Assembly (NCBI GenBank): GCA_950295325.1
Contig: OX485803.1
Span: 72,183,554-72,247,553, forward strand
DNA length: 64,000 bases
Direction of reading: 5' to 3'
Origin: Polytrichum commune
Lineage: Eukaryota; Streptophyta; Polytrichopsida; Polytrichales; Polytrichaceae
The notes beneath the pieces are model-generated. The model was not told the DNA's origin. It did not search any database and was given only the letters and a program-made list of their open reading frames with translations. How positions within the stretch are numbered: position 1 is the stretch's first letter; the number at the start of each line of letters is the position of its first letter. Shown one piece after another: positions 20,391-35,310 of this stretch. The position numbers were made by a program, and so were the translations under genes.

Positions 20391-23300
20391 GATCGTTTGA
20401 AACATTTCAGCAAAATGTTAACAAAGTGACATTGAATGTCAAGCATAAAATCATGGATTCACGGCAAAAGATTTTGCATGATATGGTCAAACAATCTGCA
20501 AAACCTATTAGGTGGGCCTCGAATTCTAGGGAGCGGGTGATCATTGGACTCCATATCTTCTCTCCAGTAGCCCGCACATAAGCTCATAGATCCTATCTAT
20601 TCCAATGCAGGTCTCCAAGTTCATGTGGTAGCATCTTAAGAGATCACATGCTTCATCCAAGTCAGTGCAAGTGAACAACACTTTGGAAAAATGTGAACCA
20701 TATATGTAGCGACAAACCTTCATTGTGTTCATATCTTTAGAAAACCATTTTCACATTTTTGGAAAGACAAAAACAATCTTTACATCAAAGGTGTTCCATG
20801 ATGAGGGATTGGTTCAAGGAGATTCGCGCATCGACCAACATCCAAAGGTAGTACACGAAGAAACTTGTATCGTGGGGGCGTGGCAAGGTAATTATTTCCT
20901 ACTTGAGTTAATTTTTGGTAGATTGAACTATAACCAATGAACAAACAAGAACATCTTTACACTATGATTTTTTTCGGATTGACAAGTTGTCTCCTTGCTT
21001 GCACCCACTGGCTTGACTGATTCTATGTTTTTGCATGAATCAGATGCAACATCAGGACGGTGGGGTGGCGCTCAAGTGGGGAAATCCATCAAACGACCAC
21101 ATTGTAGTTGGAGATGAAGAGGGAAGCTTGGGCGATAGAGCCCCTCCAACAAGACAGACGTAGATCAGGAGTAGAAGGGTATCATCCAAGTAGGAATATA
21201 TTTGTAAATACAACGCACAATGTTGTTGTCATGAAATAAACACTATTGCAAATTATATTCCTATATACTATCAATATATTGTGTGGTTTGTATTAAAACA
21301 ATCAATACATAACTGGTGAATGCCGTGGGTTGTTCTTTTGCAAAATTACTTAGGAAGTCTCAAGGTATCATATCATGTACATTTATATTTGCTTGAGAAC
21401 TACCGTGCCTCATGAATATGTACGATCCTAATTTAATAACCTCTCTTCCTCCTTTTGATTTGAATATAATTAATTGGAGTTAAACAATTTCAATCTTAAT
21501 TAATTTCACTCTCAATGTAAGGCTCATTGATAGTTAGGATAATTAAGATAAAAGAGGTTTTAGAGGTGTATTAATATCCTAAAGTTCCATCCATATCATT
21601 CAGAACCTCATCAAAGAATCCTTACCATTAATTGTTGATAACAAAAGAACTCTTCCGAAAACTTATATTCAGTTTCCCAAAGAAGGTAAAAAAATACATA
21701 ATTCATTCCATAAGTTTTGTAGTGCATAACTTCAATATTAATTCATTCATACATAACTTATGCCAATAATCCATTTGATATCCTTCATACATATATTATA
21801 CTATTTTCTTGATAAAATATAATAGTTTATATATGATATGAAAACATAGATCCTTAAGTCTCTCTTAAGTTCAAGTGTTGCTACTCAAAACATAATTTAG
21901 TTCCTCAATTGTATAATAAGTTTGATTATTTCATAACATCAATTTTTTCTTATACTTAAATACATCTCATTCTTACTTATTAGCATTATTTTTTGTAAAT
22001 ACTTAATTAATATGTCCAATTGGGAAGTGAATCATAATTATTATTTAAGAAGAGAAGAATAGACTTGAATTTCTCTTCAACAATACTTTGTTCAAAGTTT
22101 CATTAATTAAGTCGTTGATGAGAATCTCTTCAACATTACTTAACACTTCAAAGTTCTGTTAACTCTTCGAAACCTTGAATGTGTGATCTCACTCTTATAC
22201 TACTCTCTTGAGTGTTTGGTCAATAGAAACTATTCTCCTCTCAACAATATCTATTCAAATGTTGCAATATCCAACAACTTCACAAAGTAATTAAGAGCAA
22301 GAGAAGTTCCAATAGAAGAAAATTGTAAGTATATTCATATAAGTGTCGTAAAGAGAGAAGATACAAGATAAGCTCAAGTATTTTTGACACTCAATCTTAA
22401 GATAATTTCGTTGCTATGAAATGAGGTGTTGTTTCCTAAAAATGTTCCTCTTTATATAGTTTTTTTCTTTCTTTCTAAAATCTACATTTATATGATTTGT
22501 ATCTTCATTCTATGTGTATCTTCTCTCATCTTTATCATTCATATATAAGAGTTTTTCTCAAACGGTTACAACCGTTAAGCCCTTAGTAAGTTCATAATTC
22601 TAAATATCTACCTTCATCTTTATGATGGTTACATATTCTAAATTCCGTAATAATGTCGATTTACCAATAAATATTTTTGATCAAAATTGGTAATTACCAT
22701 TCCTCAAGATATAGTTGAGGTGGTTCCAAAAATTAATTATCTTGTCAAAAACTATCTTTATACTAGATTTTATCCTTATGAATTGTTCAATTTAAGAAAA
22801 ATCCTAATTTTTCTCTATCTACCCAATGACCATAGATTACCTACTCTACCACTGCACGTCTTTTTCTTAATTCCACGGCGGTTTCTAATTCCATAGTTCC
22901 TCCGACTCCTTGGTTAGTGGCCCTTAGAACCGCGCATCTTCCGCCCAATGCCGTGGTTGCTCCTAATTCCCGTGGTTGGTCTGTTCCGGCCTTGCATTCG
23001 TTCCTAGCTTAGTTTCTTTGTGTTTGCCATTTCGGTGTCTCCCTCCTTGGTTGCTACTGTGGCCAATCTATACTTCATCTCAACAATGACGAATACCATA
23101 AACGATGATTATGTACATACTTTGGACCATATATGATATTCAAAGTGTACACAATAAATACCAAAGAATTCACTGTGGATAGCCAAATCCTGAAATATGC
23201 AAACTCCTATATATACTTGCTTGCAACAACCAAAACACAACAAATAAAGCTAGCCAAAACTTAATTAAAAAAAACAGAGCCAAAATTTATCTAGACCCCA

Positions 23301-24554
23301 ATATTCTGGCGTGATTAATGTTGGGAGAAAAATGTTAACAACTTGACTTTAGCAATTAATTGTGGAACATGCGACACACTTTTAACACCCTGCACCAGCC
23401 TAAACCAGGACATGGTTTTGACATCATCTCCATCAAAAAATAGGATTGGTTCAAGAAGACACCACCTCCACACTGGCTGCGACCTCCTAACCACTCTACG
23501 ACATGTGTGGTGGTTGCTTAAAACTGTCAATTCACTATCCTTTTTTTGTGTAGGAAAGGGCCCTGCTTCGTACTAATGAGGGGATTGTTTGCAATCAATT
23601 TTCGTTATTGTCGAAATCCACTAACAATAACTCATAACTTGAAGGCCACATAGATCCTCCCAACTATGTTGACTATTTGAGCCTAGAATGTTTAAATTTT
23701 TTTGAGCACATGGTCCAATCTCTTAAAACATGTCTTTATGGTGCCCATTCTTAGATCTTCACCTAACCACCCCACCGTTCAAATATTGGTATCCGATTAC
23801 GATAAGTAACTGAATTAGGCCTTCTTACCTGACGTAAGTTATTAGATTCTTCAATATTTCCAGGAAACTTGAGAGTAGTGCCTGCATGTATAGTCTTGAT
23901 CACACGTAAAGGTTACATGTCTTGCAAGCAGGTTCTCCTAAAATCGGAATCTGTAGTCGTTAGATGGTAAATCCAGCCAAACTGTGCACATTTGTGAAGT
24001 GATGCGACGAAATGATAATCACTTCCTTCGCGGGTCACTTCTAAGATATGGTGTAAATGACATCTGGAAATCTCCGTGGGATAAGCCGAAGTGCAGTTGG
24101 ATCCGCTGGGTAAATACTTTGCACCATTTCTGAAGTATTGGCAGAAAATGTAAACTGAGGGTCAGGTTTAGGGTTTTCTTGTTGTGTTGTGCACCTAATC
24201 TACAAAGGAGTGAGATGACCATCGATCGAAGGATTGACTGTATACATGGACTAGAAAACATGCATCTTATGATCCCTCTCGAATTACTGTTTACATGAAG
24301 GATTTGTGATTCATGCATGCCGTAGAGAGAAGAATGGCTTGGCTTTTCAGACATGGAGAACCTCCAAGAGTTGCACCAGATGCAGTTTCGAAATATGGGT
24401 GTTGCTAGGAGGTGCCATGGAGCTTTTGTCCAAGGTTTATATGCCGAACTTCCTTTTGAAATGGGTGCAATGGGATTGAAATTGATCACATGTAGTGGAA
24501 TTATGTATTGTCGCAAGAAATTCGATGATTGAGTGGGATTGAGTGAGGTATAGG
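20391..24554. other. Long spacer, no clear gene
   Basis: 21200-22700 is strongly AT-rich. One possible terminal exon is seen at 21045-21163 (after CATGAATCAG; frame ends VVGDEEGSLGDRAPPTRQT and TAG), which may be the end of the decayed gene of 16-18 kb. Nothing else stands out. The promoter and 5' UTR of the CHIP gene should lie in the last few hundred bases. Confidence 0.5.
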
Positions 24555-27500
24555 ATGGCCAGGGAGGTAGCTACGACCGAGAAACAAGCAGAACTCTTAA
24601 AGGACCAGGGGAACAAATTTTTCAAGAAAGATCGCCTTGCTGCAGCTATTGAAGCTTACACTGAGGTACCTCTTCGATGCTCACATTCCAAAAATTCTAT
24701 TTCACTTGGAATAGGATGGCAGGGATTATTATCCAATCAGAGTACCATTATGATCTCTGTTGCTCACCATGGAGTTAACATATTTTAAGGATGTGGCTTG
24801 CCTCCCTCCCTGTTGTTCTACATAGAACTCCAAATTGTGTACAAGCCCGTCATTGTAAGTTTTTATACCTAAAATTGGTCACATTCTACTTGAGAGCATT
24901 TTTTAATATACCCAAAATTCTTCATACCGACAAACCTTGAGGGAAGGGATGTTGGTCAGGCAATCACTTTGTGTCCAAATGTGCCAGTGTATTGGACCAA
25001 CCGCGCTCTTTGTCATCGGAAACGCAAGTGAGGCCCCTAACGCTTCCCATCTCAAAGGAGAAAACTGTTCTTTGGCACCAATGACATTCCCTTGTGCTAG
25101 AAACCGCTGCTTGTCTTTATGAAATTTTAGATTGAATCAGTTGTACAAGTATAATGTGCAAAATCCTTGTCAATATTGCATACAAGGCCCCCCCCCCCCC
25201 CCAAAAAAAAAACCGAGACTAATTCGTAAAAGCATAAGCAATGAATAAGCTCCTCTCAAGCATTATGATGTGATTGATAAGCTGAGTCCACAAAACTGGG
25301 TTTACGTTGAGGTGTCGAAGTCTGCCTTGATCTCTTAGTGACTTTCTTGTGGTAAGGGTATTGGTTGATGCAGTGATTGGCCACATGTCGAACAGGATTG
25401 CAAGAAAGCTCTGGAGCTGGACAATACCTCTGTCAAGGTAACGCACAAAGCAACTTGTTAAGCTCAGTCAGGAAATTTTGTGATATACGTGTGTGTAACA
25501 TCCAATTCCCATATGCTACCACATCATTTAAATTAATTTTGTACACCAATACATATATCCACCAAAAGTCAAGCTGGTAGTACACTTCCATCAGAGTGTG
25601 ACTATCGTATAATATCGATTTACAAGAAGTATCGAACTCACGTCTTGACCTGAGGGACTTCTCAATCAAGGTGGGGTCTTAGAGGTGGCCAGGTTTTCCA
25701 TGATGTTCAGTTGACTTTATGATCAGCGCCAGGTTTTGATATATATGAATCTGCTGTTTTGATGTTCTCTTAAGGCACACTACATGCTCGGGTTGGCGCT
25801 GCTGCAAAGGGAGGAGTATAGTGAGGCTGTCAAGCAGCTTGAGAAGGTGGGCTTGCAGCTTAAGAATCTATGTGTTTGCAAATGGATCTATTGAATGATC
25901 TAAGAAACCTCGAAAAATTCCAAAGCCTTGCAATTCCTCATGGAGCACCATGAAAATTAAGTGATCAAGACTCAGACTGATGAACCCCTTCTCATGACGT
26001 TGTCCACACGCTGCTTGATTTCTCAAAAAAACAAGACGTCTGCTATGCAGACCAGCAGAAATAGAGTGGATTCTACTCTCTTGTCAACGGGACCTATATT
26101 TATTATTAAATTTCTGCTTCTTGCTCAGCAGCAGAAGCTATCCAATATAAATTTTGTGATGCTTTGTAGACTTCAAAGAATCTAAAATTGACCTCTTTAG
26201 AGGTCCTGTTTAAAGGTCATTTCATTATGCTTTTTGGATCGTCTTGGAAAACAATTATGCAAAAGGAAGCTCTCATGTGAGACTTCCAAGCATTCAGTGA
26301 CTGAATCTTGTCCTCCGCTTCCACCTGAGTGAAGTTTCTGTGACTGATAGGAAAAATGAGAGACCAGTATGATTATGGGCTTTGGCGTTCAGTAAATCTC
26401 TTCCTTTACAGGCATTGGATCTTGGGAGAGGAGGAATGCCTGGGAACTACATGGTGGAAGAGATCTGGCAAGAACTTGCAAAAGCTCGCTATACAATATG
26501 GGAGCATGCAGCCATGGTTCGTCATCAGCAGCAACCTGACTTGAAGTGCGTATATGTATCATAGCTCACCCTTCATGATTTTCATATTCAAGGGCTTCTA
26601 AAAAATAACTATAGCAATTGTGTAAAATGATTGTAAATCAATTCTAGACACCAATTTTTTGCTAACTATCAAAAAGCCATTATCTGATATAAACTAGAAA
26701 GACCACAGACCATCAACTATTGGCTGGGTAAACTGATCACTGTTAATATTGACTCACAACAGAGTGACGCTGTTGAGCTCAAAATTAATCACAGCTGGTT
26801 AAATTGCAAAAGCTTAAGATTCAAATCTACATTAACATCTGTGTGTTGTGATGAATATTCTTACAGGCCTCATTTTGTTTCTTTGTACTAGATGTCCAGT
26901 AGCATCAGAGGTCACAATAGCTATGGAAGTTGCTGACACTTGCAAATGAGTAGTTGCTTTGAGATGTAAATAGCATGTAAGTTGACATGGAGGCTGGAAC
27001 AGCAAGTTTTCACAAGACCTAGTCTCCACATGTGAACCAACTTCATTGTATGTTTGGTGAACCTCGTTACCTTTTTCTTGGTTTCAGGGAGTATTGTGAG
27101 TCACTAATGAAGGAAAGATATGAGAAAAGGGTCAGGCAGATAAAAGATTCTGCAGAGTCTTCCTGCATGGATGATGGCAACAACACAATTTATATCGATG
27201 ACAATGAAGACAACCACATGCAAGATGAGTCGTTGTTCCAAAAGAAAGACACAGAAATCAATGATCAGAGGCGCATTGCACTCCTTTCTCAACTAAGTGA
27301 AGATCACCAAGAACGGCTTCGAGTACTATCAGAAGTTTTCCTAAAAGCATCCAAGAATGACAGGCCTGTTGAGGTATGTTCTATTTCAGTCTGGTTTTTG
27401 ATTGCTGTCTATAGAGAATATAACTCTAAAAGCCTGTAAGAATATGTATCTATCTATCTATCTCTCTTTATTCTTCTTTTACGGTTTGTTGGTTTATACC

Positions 27501-28741
27501 TTTATATATAAGTGTTTGTTTGAACATCTATACTTCCAAGGATACTTTTTCTGTTATCTTCAATCAATTGGGGGATGGACGCTCTGTGGAAAGTACCTCA
27601 AACTATTTATCTCTTTCGTTGTGCATATATCTATAGTGGAGGTACAAGTATACTGTTCTCAACTAATGATCTATGGGCAGTGTACATGTGAATTTGCAAA
27701 TATATGTTCCAAATACAGTTACCGAAGATTATGTTATCAAACAAATGCAATGGCTATCGTTTGGCAGGTACCTGATTATTTGTGCTGCAAGATAACTATG
27801 GATATTTTCAGAGATCCAGTCATCACTCCAAGTGGTGTGACATACGAGAGAGCAGTACTCTACGAGCATCTACAGAAGGTTGGTGTGTTACGTACCCTAT
27901 ATGAACCCTTGACAATACAGGAATAGAACACAAGGGTAGCAACTATCAATCTCAATGCATTATCAAATAACTTCCAAGGTTAACAACATCATGGTTTGTC
28001 ATAAGCTCGAACCACCCAACCATGGGAGAGACACACAAGGTCCTCTCTCCTCCCCTGAGCTTCTCTTTATGCCAGAGGCACTGCTTCTACAAAGTCCTCC
28101 AATCATATTTCTATCTTTAGTTCTATCTTGGCTACTGTAGTGAAACATTTCCGCTGCTAGACATCATGAGTCTACTCATCTTCTTTCATCATCTATCAGT
28201 GGATAAAGAATGTTCACTTTAGAGCAATCTCCTCCAAGTCATGCCAATCTTGTTATTTACTTCAACCTGCATCAAAATAACAACTTTCGCACTGGCAATT
28301 TAGAACCAGATAATCACATGACACAGTGTAGACTGTCAAAACACCTAGCTATGTACATAGTCTGACTTTATACATGAAAAGTGAAATCTCAACGTATATC
28401 TGTTCCAAATCCATTTTAGACGCCACCTCTACTAACCCAGCAGCCCAACTTTGAGTCCTGGAAATGTGAAACATTTTCTACTGGCATCTCAAATGGCCAA
28501 ATATGGTGTAAATATGAAGTGAAGATTGAACAGCAGCACAGAAATTGTAATAAGCAAAGAATTCTAGCAACTGAGCCTTCAATAATATGTTGAAGTGATA
28601 TTGTTAATCCTTCAGGTCGGAAAATTTGATCCACTGACCCGTGCGACACTCTACCCAGAGCAACTTGTTCCTAACTTGGCTCTCAAGGAGGCAGTCCAAG
28701 CATTTCTTGCAGAGCATGGTTGGGCATACAAGCCATCCTAA
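24555..28741 (+). CDS. CHIP: CHIP-type TPR/U-box E3 ubiquitin-protein ligase, 8 exons
   Basis: Exons: 24555-24665, 24960-25027, 25374-25437, 25775-25846, 26412-26545, 27088-27373, 27768-27878, 28616-28741 (TAA). All introns are GT-AG and the phases join without a break to 323 aa. Residues 1-110 hold three TPR repeats ([52 protein letters not shown]), the part that in this family binds Hsp70/Hsp90 C-termini. A helical, acidic linker follows. The U-box (about 246-318; [21 protein letters not shown] and [16 protein letters not shown]) recruits the E2. The known role is ubiquitination of chaperone-bound misfolded proteins in the cytosol. It is longer than the roughly 275-280 aa usual in plants because exon 6 carries an extra acidic stretch ([15 protein letters not shown]). 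The start fits the family. Intron 6 has a (TATC)n run. Confidence 0.95.
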
Positions 28742-31700
28742 TAGATGACAGAGAGCAATGCAAATCACCCAACTCGGTCTCAAAATTGTAAATTGAGCCC
28801 TCACTTTATCGTTTCTCCAGCGTGGAATCATGCTAGAAAATCCTGGCTTGTGATTCTGTGAAGACACCTCAACAAAAGGCAAACATATACCACATTTGAG
28901 CCCCAAAAATTCCAGTGGTAATTAAGTTATTGAAGTTGTCAGAAATGGTGCACATAGCATTTTGGCTGACATTTGTGCCACACCCACCTCTTGGACAACA
29001 TGTTAACCAAGAAATCAACTTAGTGGCCGTGGCTTGCCCAACCATCAAAGGTGAAAGAGGGTTTCAGGAAAGCCACCTCTCGTAAAGGACAGGATTTATG
29101 TGCACTCTGTCACAGGAGTGACGATCCCGCTACTGTTGCTTTGGTAAGGACTCGAAGACAGTCGAAGGGTCAGGTGGCTTTCAGTGCAAGGATGATGAAC
29201 AATGTGCACTAGGATCTGGCACTTAGGTCAGTAACATGATTTTCTTTCAGTTTCCCAGGAACGGCAAATTTGCAGTTACTAAATCAATTTGCAAATTATG
29301 ATAAAGTTCTTGATTATTAGACTGATTACGAGATTGGAGTTCTACACTGATATGTGCAATTAGGTTGACCCCACAAATAGGTTGACCCAAAAATAAATCT
29401 TACAACCAGCATGAGCGCCACAAGGTTATCACCCTCAATCTCTTGAAAGGATTAAGTACCTCTACAAGAGTGACAAATTATTCCGAACTTATCAGTCCGT
29501 CGTTTATACATAACATTCACATACTAATGCTACCCACAATATTCTAAGTGATGCAAGTGCTGAATGAAATACTTCAAGGTGCTCTACCTATTTGTTTGGG
29601 AGGCAGAGACATTAAAGTTTATTGCCTCTTAACAGTAGACAAGTTCTTGAGGGAATACTAGCATTTGCACTCTGAAAGGAGAGCATGGAAACCACAACCT
29701 ACCTCCACCTACAGATTATTGCAAAGTTGGACATTACCAAGTTGTATATGATTAATGACGACATCAAGGTGGCATTGGGATGGGTGGACAACCCACACAC
29801 GTGGGTCACATTGTTCACATGAAGGTGTTAAAACAATAGGTTTGGTGCTCACAAAATTGGCATTCTTGCAATAAGCATTTCTAGAGCATAGGGACTGGAA
29901 CTTGAACTTATAAGAAAGAAAGTTAACACAAATGAATACAATAAGCACAATGCTATAGCTACCATGAATATGATTGTTCTCATGCACGTCAACATTTTTG
30001 ATACCGTATTTACAGGCAAAGGCATAACACTACCGACGATATTTTAGGATATTTTAGGATAATTGGGTTATCCCAATGCACTGCAACACTATATACAGAT
30101 GAGGTGAACAAACTCAATTTGTGTATATGATCAAGCACGAATCCATCAATGTATCGTGTAACTTAACTCTCTCCCACATGCAAATGTCAACAGGTAATTT
30201 CTTCCTCAAGAACTTGTTCATTGCTCCAAGGCAATGGACATCAATATTCACGTGTCCACAGAAATAATAGTATTGACTAGAATGTCCATCATTGAGATCT
30301 CTATCTCGACATCCCTAGATCTCGCACGTAATGTGCTTTGGCATTTTGATGTGTGTTTTGGAATCATGACAAGTACTTGGGGGCACTCTCTCTTAGAATA
30401 AGTACCGGTATACACATGCAATAACATAGTATTTTATGGGAGGGCTATTTACCTACTAGAATGATTACAAGGCATAAAAAATAATGGTAAATTGATGTGA
30501 TTATTAGCATCTTATGGGTAATTCTAAATTGTCAAGTGATTGATATAATGGTAGAAATAGTATGTGTATGTTAAAAAAAATCCCCAATCCCCAAAGTCCT
30601 TGAAGTGTATTATAAATTATACAGCCCAATGAGCTTAAGCTCTTTTGAATATAAAGAAAAATTAAACCTTGATGGAGAAGCCATTGGGGGTGATGATTGC
30701 ACGAGTGATTTCATCCATCCCTCGATTCTTCACAAAAAAATCAACAACTATTCATTCATTCCCCAAAATTGCAATGCAATGTATATGGCTTTCATATCTA
30801 GCTCCTTATTTCCGTGGTATTTTATATATACCACTTAGAAAATTTATGATATTATGTCAAATGATATATTACATATAGTAATGTTTCAAACACCTAGGGA
30901 ACCCTAGACCATATGTAATTATTTTACAAATTTTGCCCACAATTTAAATATTAGATCATATATTTAATCACACATAGTTCTTATTTTTTCGCCCAACCCT
31001 CCCTCCCCCCCCCCCCCCCCCATGCCAACGACAAGTACTTGCCATGTGCACTGCGACAACTTCTCATATGAAAGGCTATTTACTTGGCTCAATTTCTTTT
31101 TGCTCAAGTTTTTATATTTGTGATTCCTATGAAATGCAACCTTTGGAAGGATACTTGTATGGGATCATCATTATTTAAATGAAATCGTCTATTTCCCTAA
31201 TATGTTGTGTATTAGTTGAATGCAAAATTTTCAAGGTTTTTATTAGATATACATGTAAAAAGAAGATTTATTGAATATGAAGTTGTGATTGGATTATGCT
31301 AGACCCACATAGCGAAGAGCTTGATCCACATATGTAATTGGAGACAAAATTTCCATACATATTGTTTTGATGCAATAGATGGTGGTTGTGCCTACGATAG
31401 AAGATGTTATGCCCATGCCCATGCTTGGTAACACATGTAGGCAACGTAAGAATGGCCATGCATATCATATTCAACTTTAAGCCTGTCAATGTCAACTATT
31501 GACATGTTTATATCAAGTTCGTATTATCTACGTTAGACAATCATAAAACATTTTATGAATAGGTAAAAGTAGCCCGCATGTGAAAGAACTCTTCATTTTT
31601 CTTGTTTTTTTTGAAAAATTGTCATTTTTTAATATTATTATTATTATAATTACCAAACACATCAATAACACGAGTTTTGAAATATACTCATAAGTTAATT

Positions 31701-33087
31701 ATGTCAAACTGGATGACACACATCAAAATGCCAAGTATTTGTTATGAATTCCATGACACACATCAAAATTAGATGGGTCATGGAATCATGACAAGACTTT
31801 TACATGGTGGGGTCTTACTCTAGGCTATGCTAAGTGAGTGGTATCTATTGATTAGGTTTTTATACAACAAGAGGGACATGGGATTGATCTATACTAGAAG
31901 GAGCTTTGCTTTTAGAAAGAGAACTTCATTATGCAGTTAATCAATGTTATGGGGATTATGATGTTTTGTGATTATGATCATGTGGATTATGATAATCCTT
32001 AGAAAATCAATATTCAATGGAAAACACCAATGAAGACACTAAAGATGACAATTATAAATTTGGGAATAGTGCCTTCAACCAATTCATTGCAATTTAAAGA
32101 GCATGATAGTGTTGGTCTTGATTCTTTGTGATTTGGTTTCTAGTGAGTCTCTTTTGCGCACATCCCCTTGTTAGAATTTAATATCGTGATTGTATTTCTC
32201 AACATGATGAAAATTCACTGCATTTGGGTTCAGCTTTATATATACACAATTTGCTTATGGTATTATGCTCTAAGATGGTTTTTAAAGTAACTAAGCATAA
32301 AATTGTGAACTTTGACATGTCTCTTAATTTACTTCACATATGCGTTCATTAAACAACATTTCATGATTTTATTATGGAGTTATTGAAAAACGGAACAAGT
32401 TCCACATAGTTCAATCAAAGCTTCGTTCATATTTTCCTGATCAAAACAAAAACAAGGTTTGGCTCATTTTGTGATGGATTTCTTGGCAGAGTGAAGGGAT
32501 TGAAAGCTATAAGCTTCGAGAGAGCGCTTGGAAGTAGGGTTGGGTGATTTAGAAGCATGTGGTGATTTGCTCAGAGAGCTTCAAGAACATTGTCAATTTC
32601 TCATACTCTACAAATTTGAAATACCCTTCGCAGCTTGGTGCAATGGGACACATGAGTTGATGGGTTTTAGAACATCATAGTTGCAAAATTGTCTAAACAT
32701 AAGCCACATTTATTTTTTAGACAGACTTGTAAGTTGTGAAAACATGTGGCACACATGGATTTTGTCGTGCTCTCTTTCATTATCTTGGTGTGCATTGTTT
32801 GGCAATGATTAGGTTTTTTATATAGCTTTTTGTGTAATATATTCGTTGTATTTCATGCTCTGAATGTGCATATGGGTAGTAAGCGCCATAGCCTTTTGAG
32901 AAGAGGCTTTTCTTCTGTGGTTTTGACCTAAAGGAAAATCTTCTGTTGTGCAACTAGTATGAGATTGCAACTTGAACTTTGATATTAAAATAAAAGGTAT
33001 TAAAATGCAAATTGCAGGATGTCTTAATGAAACACAAATTATGGCCTTATCAACTAAAATGAGCTAATTGGTCTGCTCAATTTAATG
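28742..33087. other. Long spacer, no gene seen
   Basis: AT-rich, with no frame showing coding character on either strand. A C-rich homopolymer lies near 31005-31021. The CHIP 3' UTR and poly(A) site should be at the left edge. Confidence 0.6.
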
Positions 33088-33098
33088 TAGGGAACGTG

Positions 33099-35100
33099 TG
33101 ACCATAAATGGCAAGGAATCGGTTACGCACACCCTCATAATACAACAGACCTACAACAAGCTATTCACTGGGCGCGCATAGCGGCCCAAAATGATCCATA
33201 TACAATCACTATACTTATATCTCCGGATACTAATTGGTACCAAAACTCCAACCCATACACAGGCCCATTCCCAGACACACACGTCATTGCCCATTTCGCC
33301 GCTGATACGATCACGTATGAAGAACCCACAATACCCCCGAGCTCAATATCACAAGAAAAGAACCATCTACCATGCAAATATTTTGTATCCATCACCAAAA
33401 CAATAACATAGGCACCTACGAACAAATGAAATTAATAAACGACACAGCAAATAACTTCCAAATACTACAAAGTCACACACAAACTGCACCACCCACCCCT
33501 CCAAACATCACCGTTAATCCTAGTAAAAAATGGGCCAAATCAAACTACCCAAATACAATCCCACACAATAATACCCCTACCCCACAACTTCCAAACTACC
33601 AAACTAACTTACCGCTAAAATTCCACCCCCAATTTAGCTACTACACAGACGGATCCTTTATAAAACCCAAAGAAATTGCCCCTGGGGTATGGAGAAGAGA
33701 AAAAGCTGGATACGGTATCTATAGCTCCAAAGGCTTAAATATCGCCAAAAGACTCCATGGGCATCAAAACATACTACGTGCAAAAATGATGGCTATACAC
33801 AAAACACTAAGAATCATCAATACAAAATTCCCTAATGAACCCGCATTCATATTCACAGACAGTCTAAACGTATTATACCTACTCAACACACAAATTAAAC
33901 ACCCCACTCTCCATAATAGTCACCCCGACCAAACCACACTCAACTCCATGGTAAAAATCCTCCAAGACCGTACACAGCCAATCACACTATACAAAGTCAG
34001 AGCACACGTCAACATTGACGGTAATGAAAAAGCGGATAAACTAGCAAAAGACGGGTTAAAATTAGAACACAGAATTGCCATCCACCCATACGAACATGCC
34101 CACGCCATCCCGTACTATTACCAAAAGGGCGTCTGGGCCTCGATGGCAGACGTTCCCAGACAAAGGCCCAATAAGATTCTTAGAAAAACAAATTAAAAAA
34201 TATGATAGGGAAACCAATATAGCAATCATGGCCACACAAACCCCCAACACGTGTAAATGGACAGAAAATATAGACATTGACAAAGAACTGTCCAACGAAT
34301 TCTGGACAAATCCCTTAATCACAGACAAACAAAAATCCTGCCTTATTAAATTCCGCACAGGAACATACATGGGTAATGCTAGAAAACAAATGTTCTTCGG
34401 TCACCAGAGGTACCCCTCTATCACATGCCCTATATGCAATTCAAACGATCCAGACACTTGGCTACATGTTCTATTGAAATGCAACCAACAACATATACAC
34501 TCACTACGAATTAAAAGACATAACAAAGCAGTCGGAGAAATTAGGAAGCTTCTAATCTCGTCCGAAAAATCCCGATGTTTTACTCTCATGAATGCCGGTA
34601 CCTTCAATAATAACCCCCAAGAAAATACAGTCCCCAATTGGCTACTGACCTGCACATGTAACACACAAAGATGTCATTGCAACGCAAGATTTCGACCTGA
34701 TATACTCTACGTTAAAGGATTACCATATCAAAATGACCCTCCCATTGACATTGACCCTAACCTCACCATACAATTTATTGAATTCACATATTGTAACGAC
34801 AGATTTTCCCCAGAAACAATAGAAGCAAAAAACAACAAATACAAACCTTTGATTGATAGTATCGCTTCCAGAGGATGGAAAATCGAACCACTTATTGTCA
34901 TCACAGCTGGGGCCCGAGCTACGGCCCACATCCCATCTATGAAAATACTAGAAGAAAATCTCAAAATACCCTTGGTTACCATCAAAAATACCTTTAAAAA
35001 CATTAATACCATTGCAATACAATATGCCATGTCCATCCTCCTCCATAAGAGGAGAATTGAAAACCACCAACCGCTCCCCCAAAACTTAGACCCTCCATAA
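33099..35100 (+). pseudogene. LINE ORF2 C-terminal part: RNase H and CCHC region
   Basis: Three frames join into one protein end. The first (from HKWQGIGYAHPHN to about 33365) is unrecognised. After a one-base shift, 33372-34150 carries RNase H: YYTDGSF, then RAKMMAI, then FTDSLNV, then HVNIDGNEKAD. After another shift near 34140, the frame to TAA 35098 carries a zinc-finger-like CPICNSNDPDTWLHVLLKC. The catalytic Glu of RNase H (normally RAE) is Lys here, a GAA-to-AAA change. The reverse transcriptase is absent because of the 5' truncation. Dead copy. Confidence 0.8.
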
Positions 35101-35240
35101 AACCCAAAAAACTTATATAATATTTAGTATCTATTTACAGCTCAGAATGAGGGATTGGTGCCGGTTGGTTGGTACAAATTTCCTGCCTTTTACTCACTTG
35201 CAGCACCAAGTCACGCGTTACATTTTAGACGATCATACGG

Positions 35241-35310
35241 ACTCGACTGAAATCGAACCCGGAACGTCTTAACTCAAACATCCTCCCACAACCAACCGAG
35301 GAATCATGAC
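35241..35310 (-). other. tRNA-like (SINE-type) promoter boxes in the LINE 3' region
   Basis: On the minus strand CTCGGTTGGTTGTGGGAG resembles a Pol III A box and GGGTTCGATTTC a B box, at tRNA-like spacing. It could be a tRNA-derived SINE or a tRNA-like 3' tail of the LINE. No tRNA fold was confirmed. Confidence 0.3.
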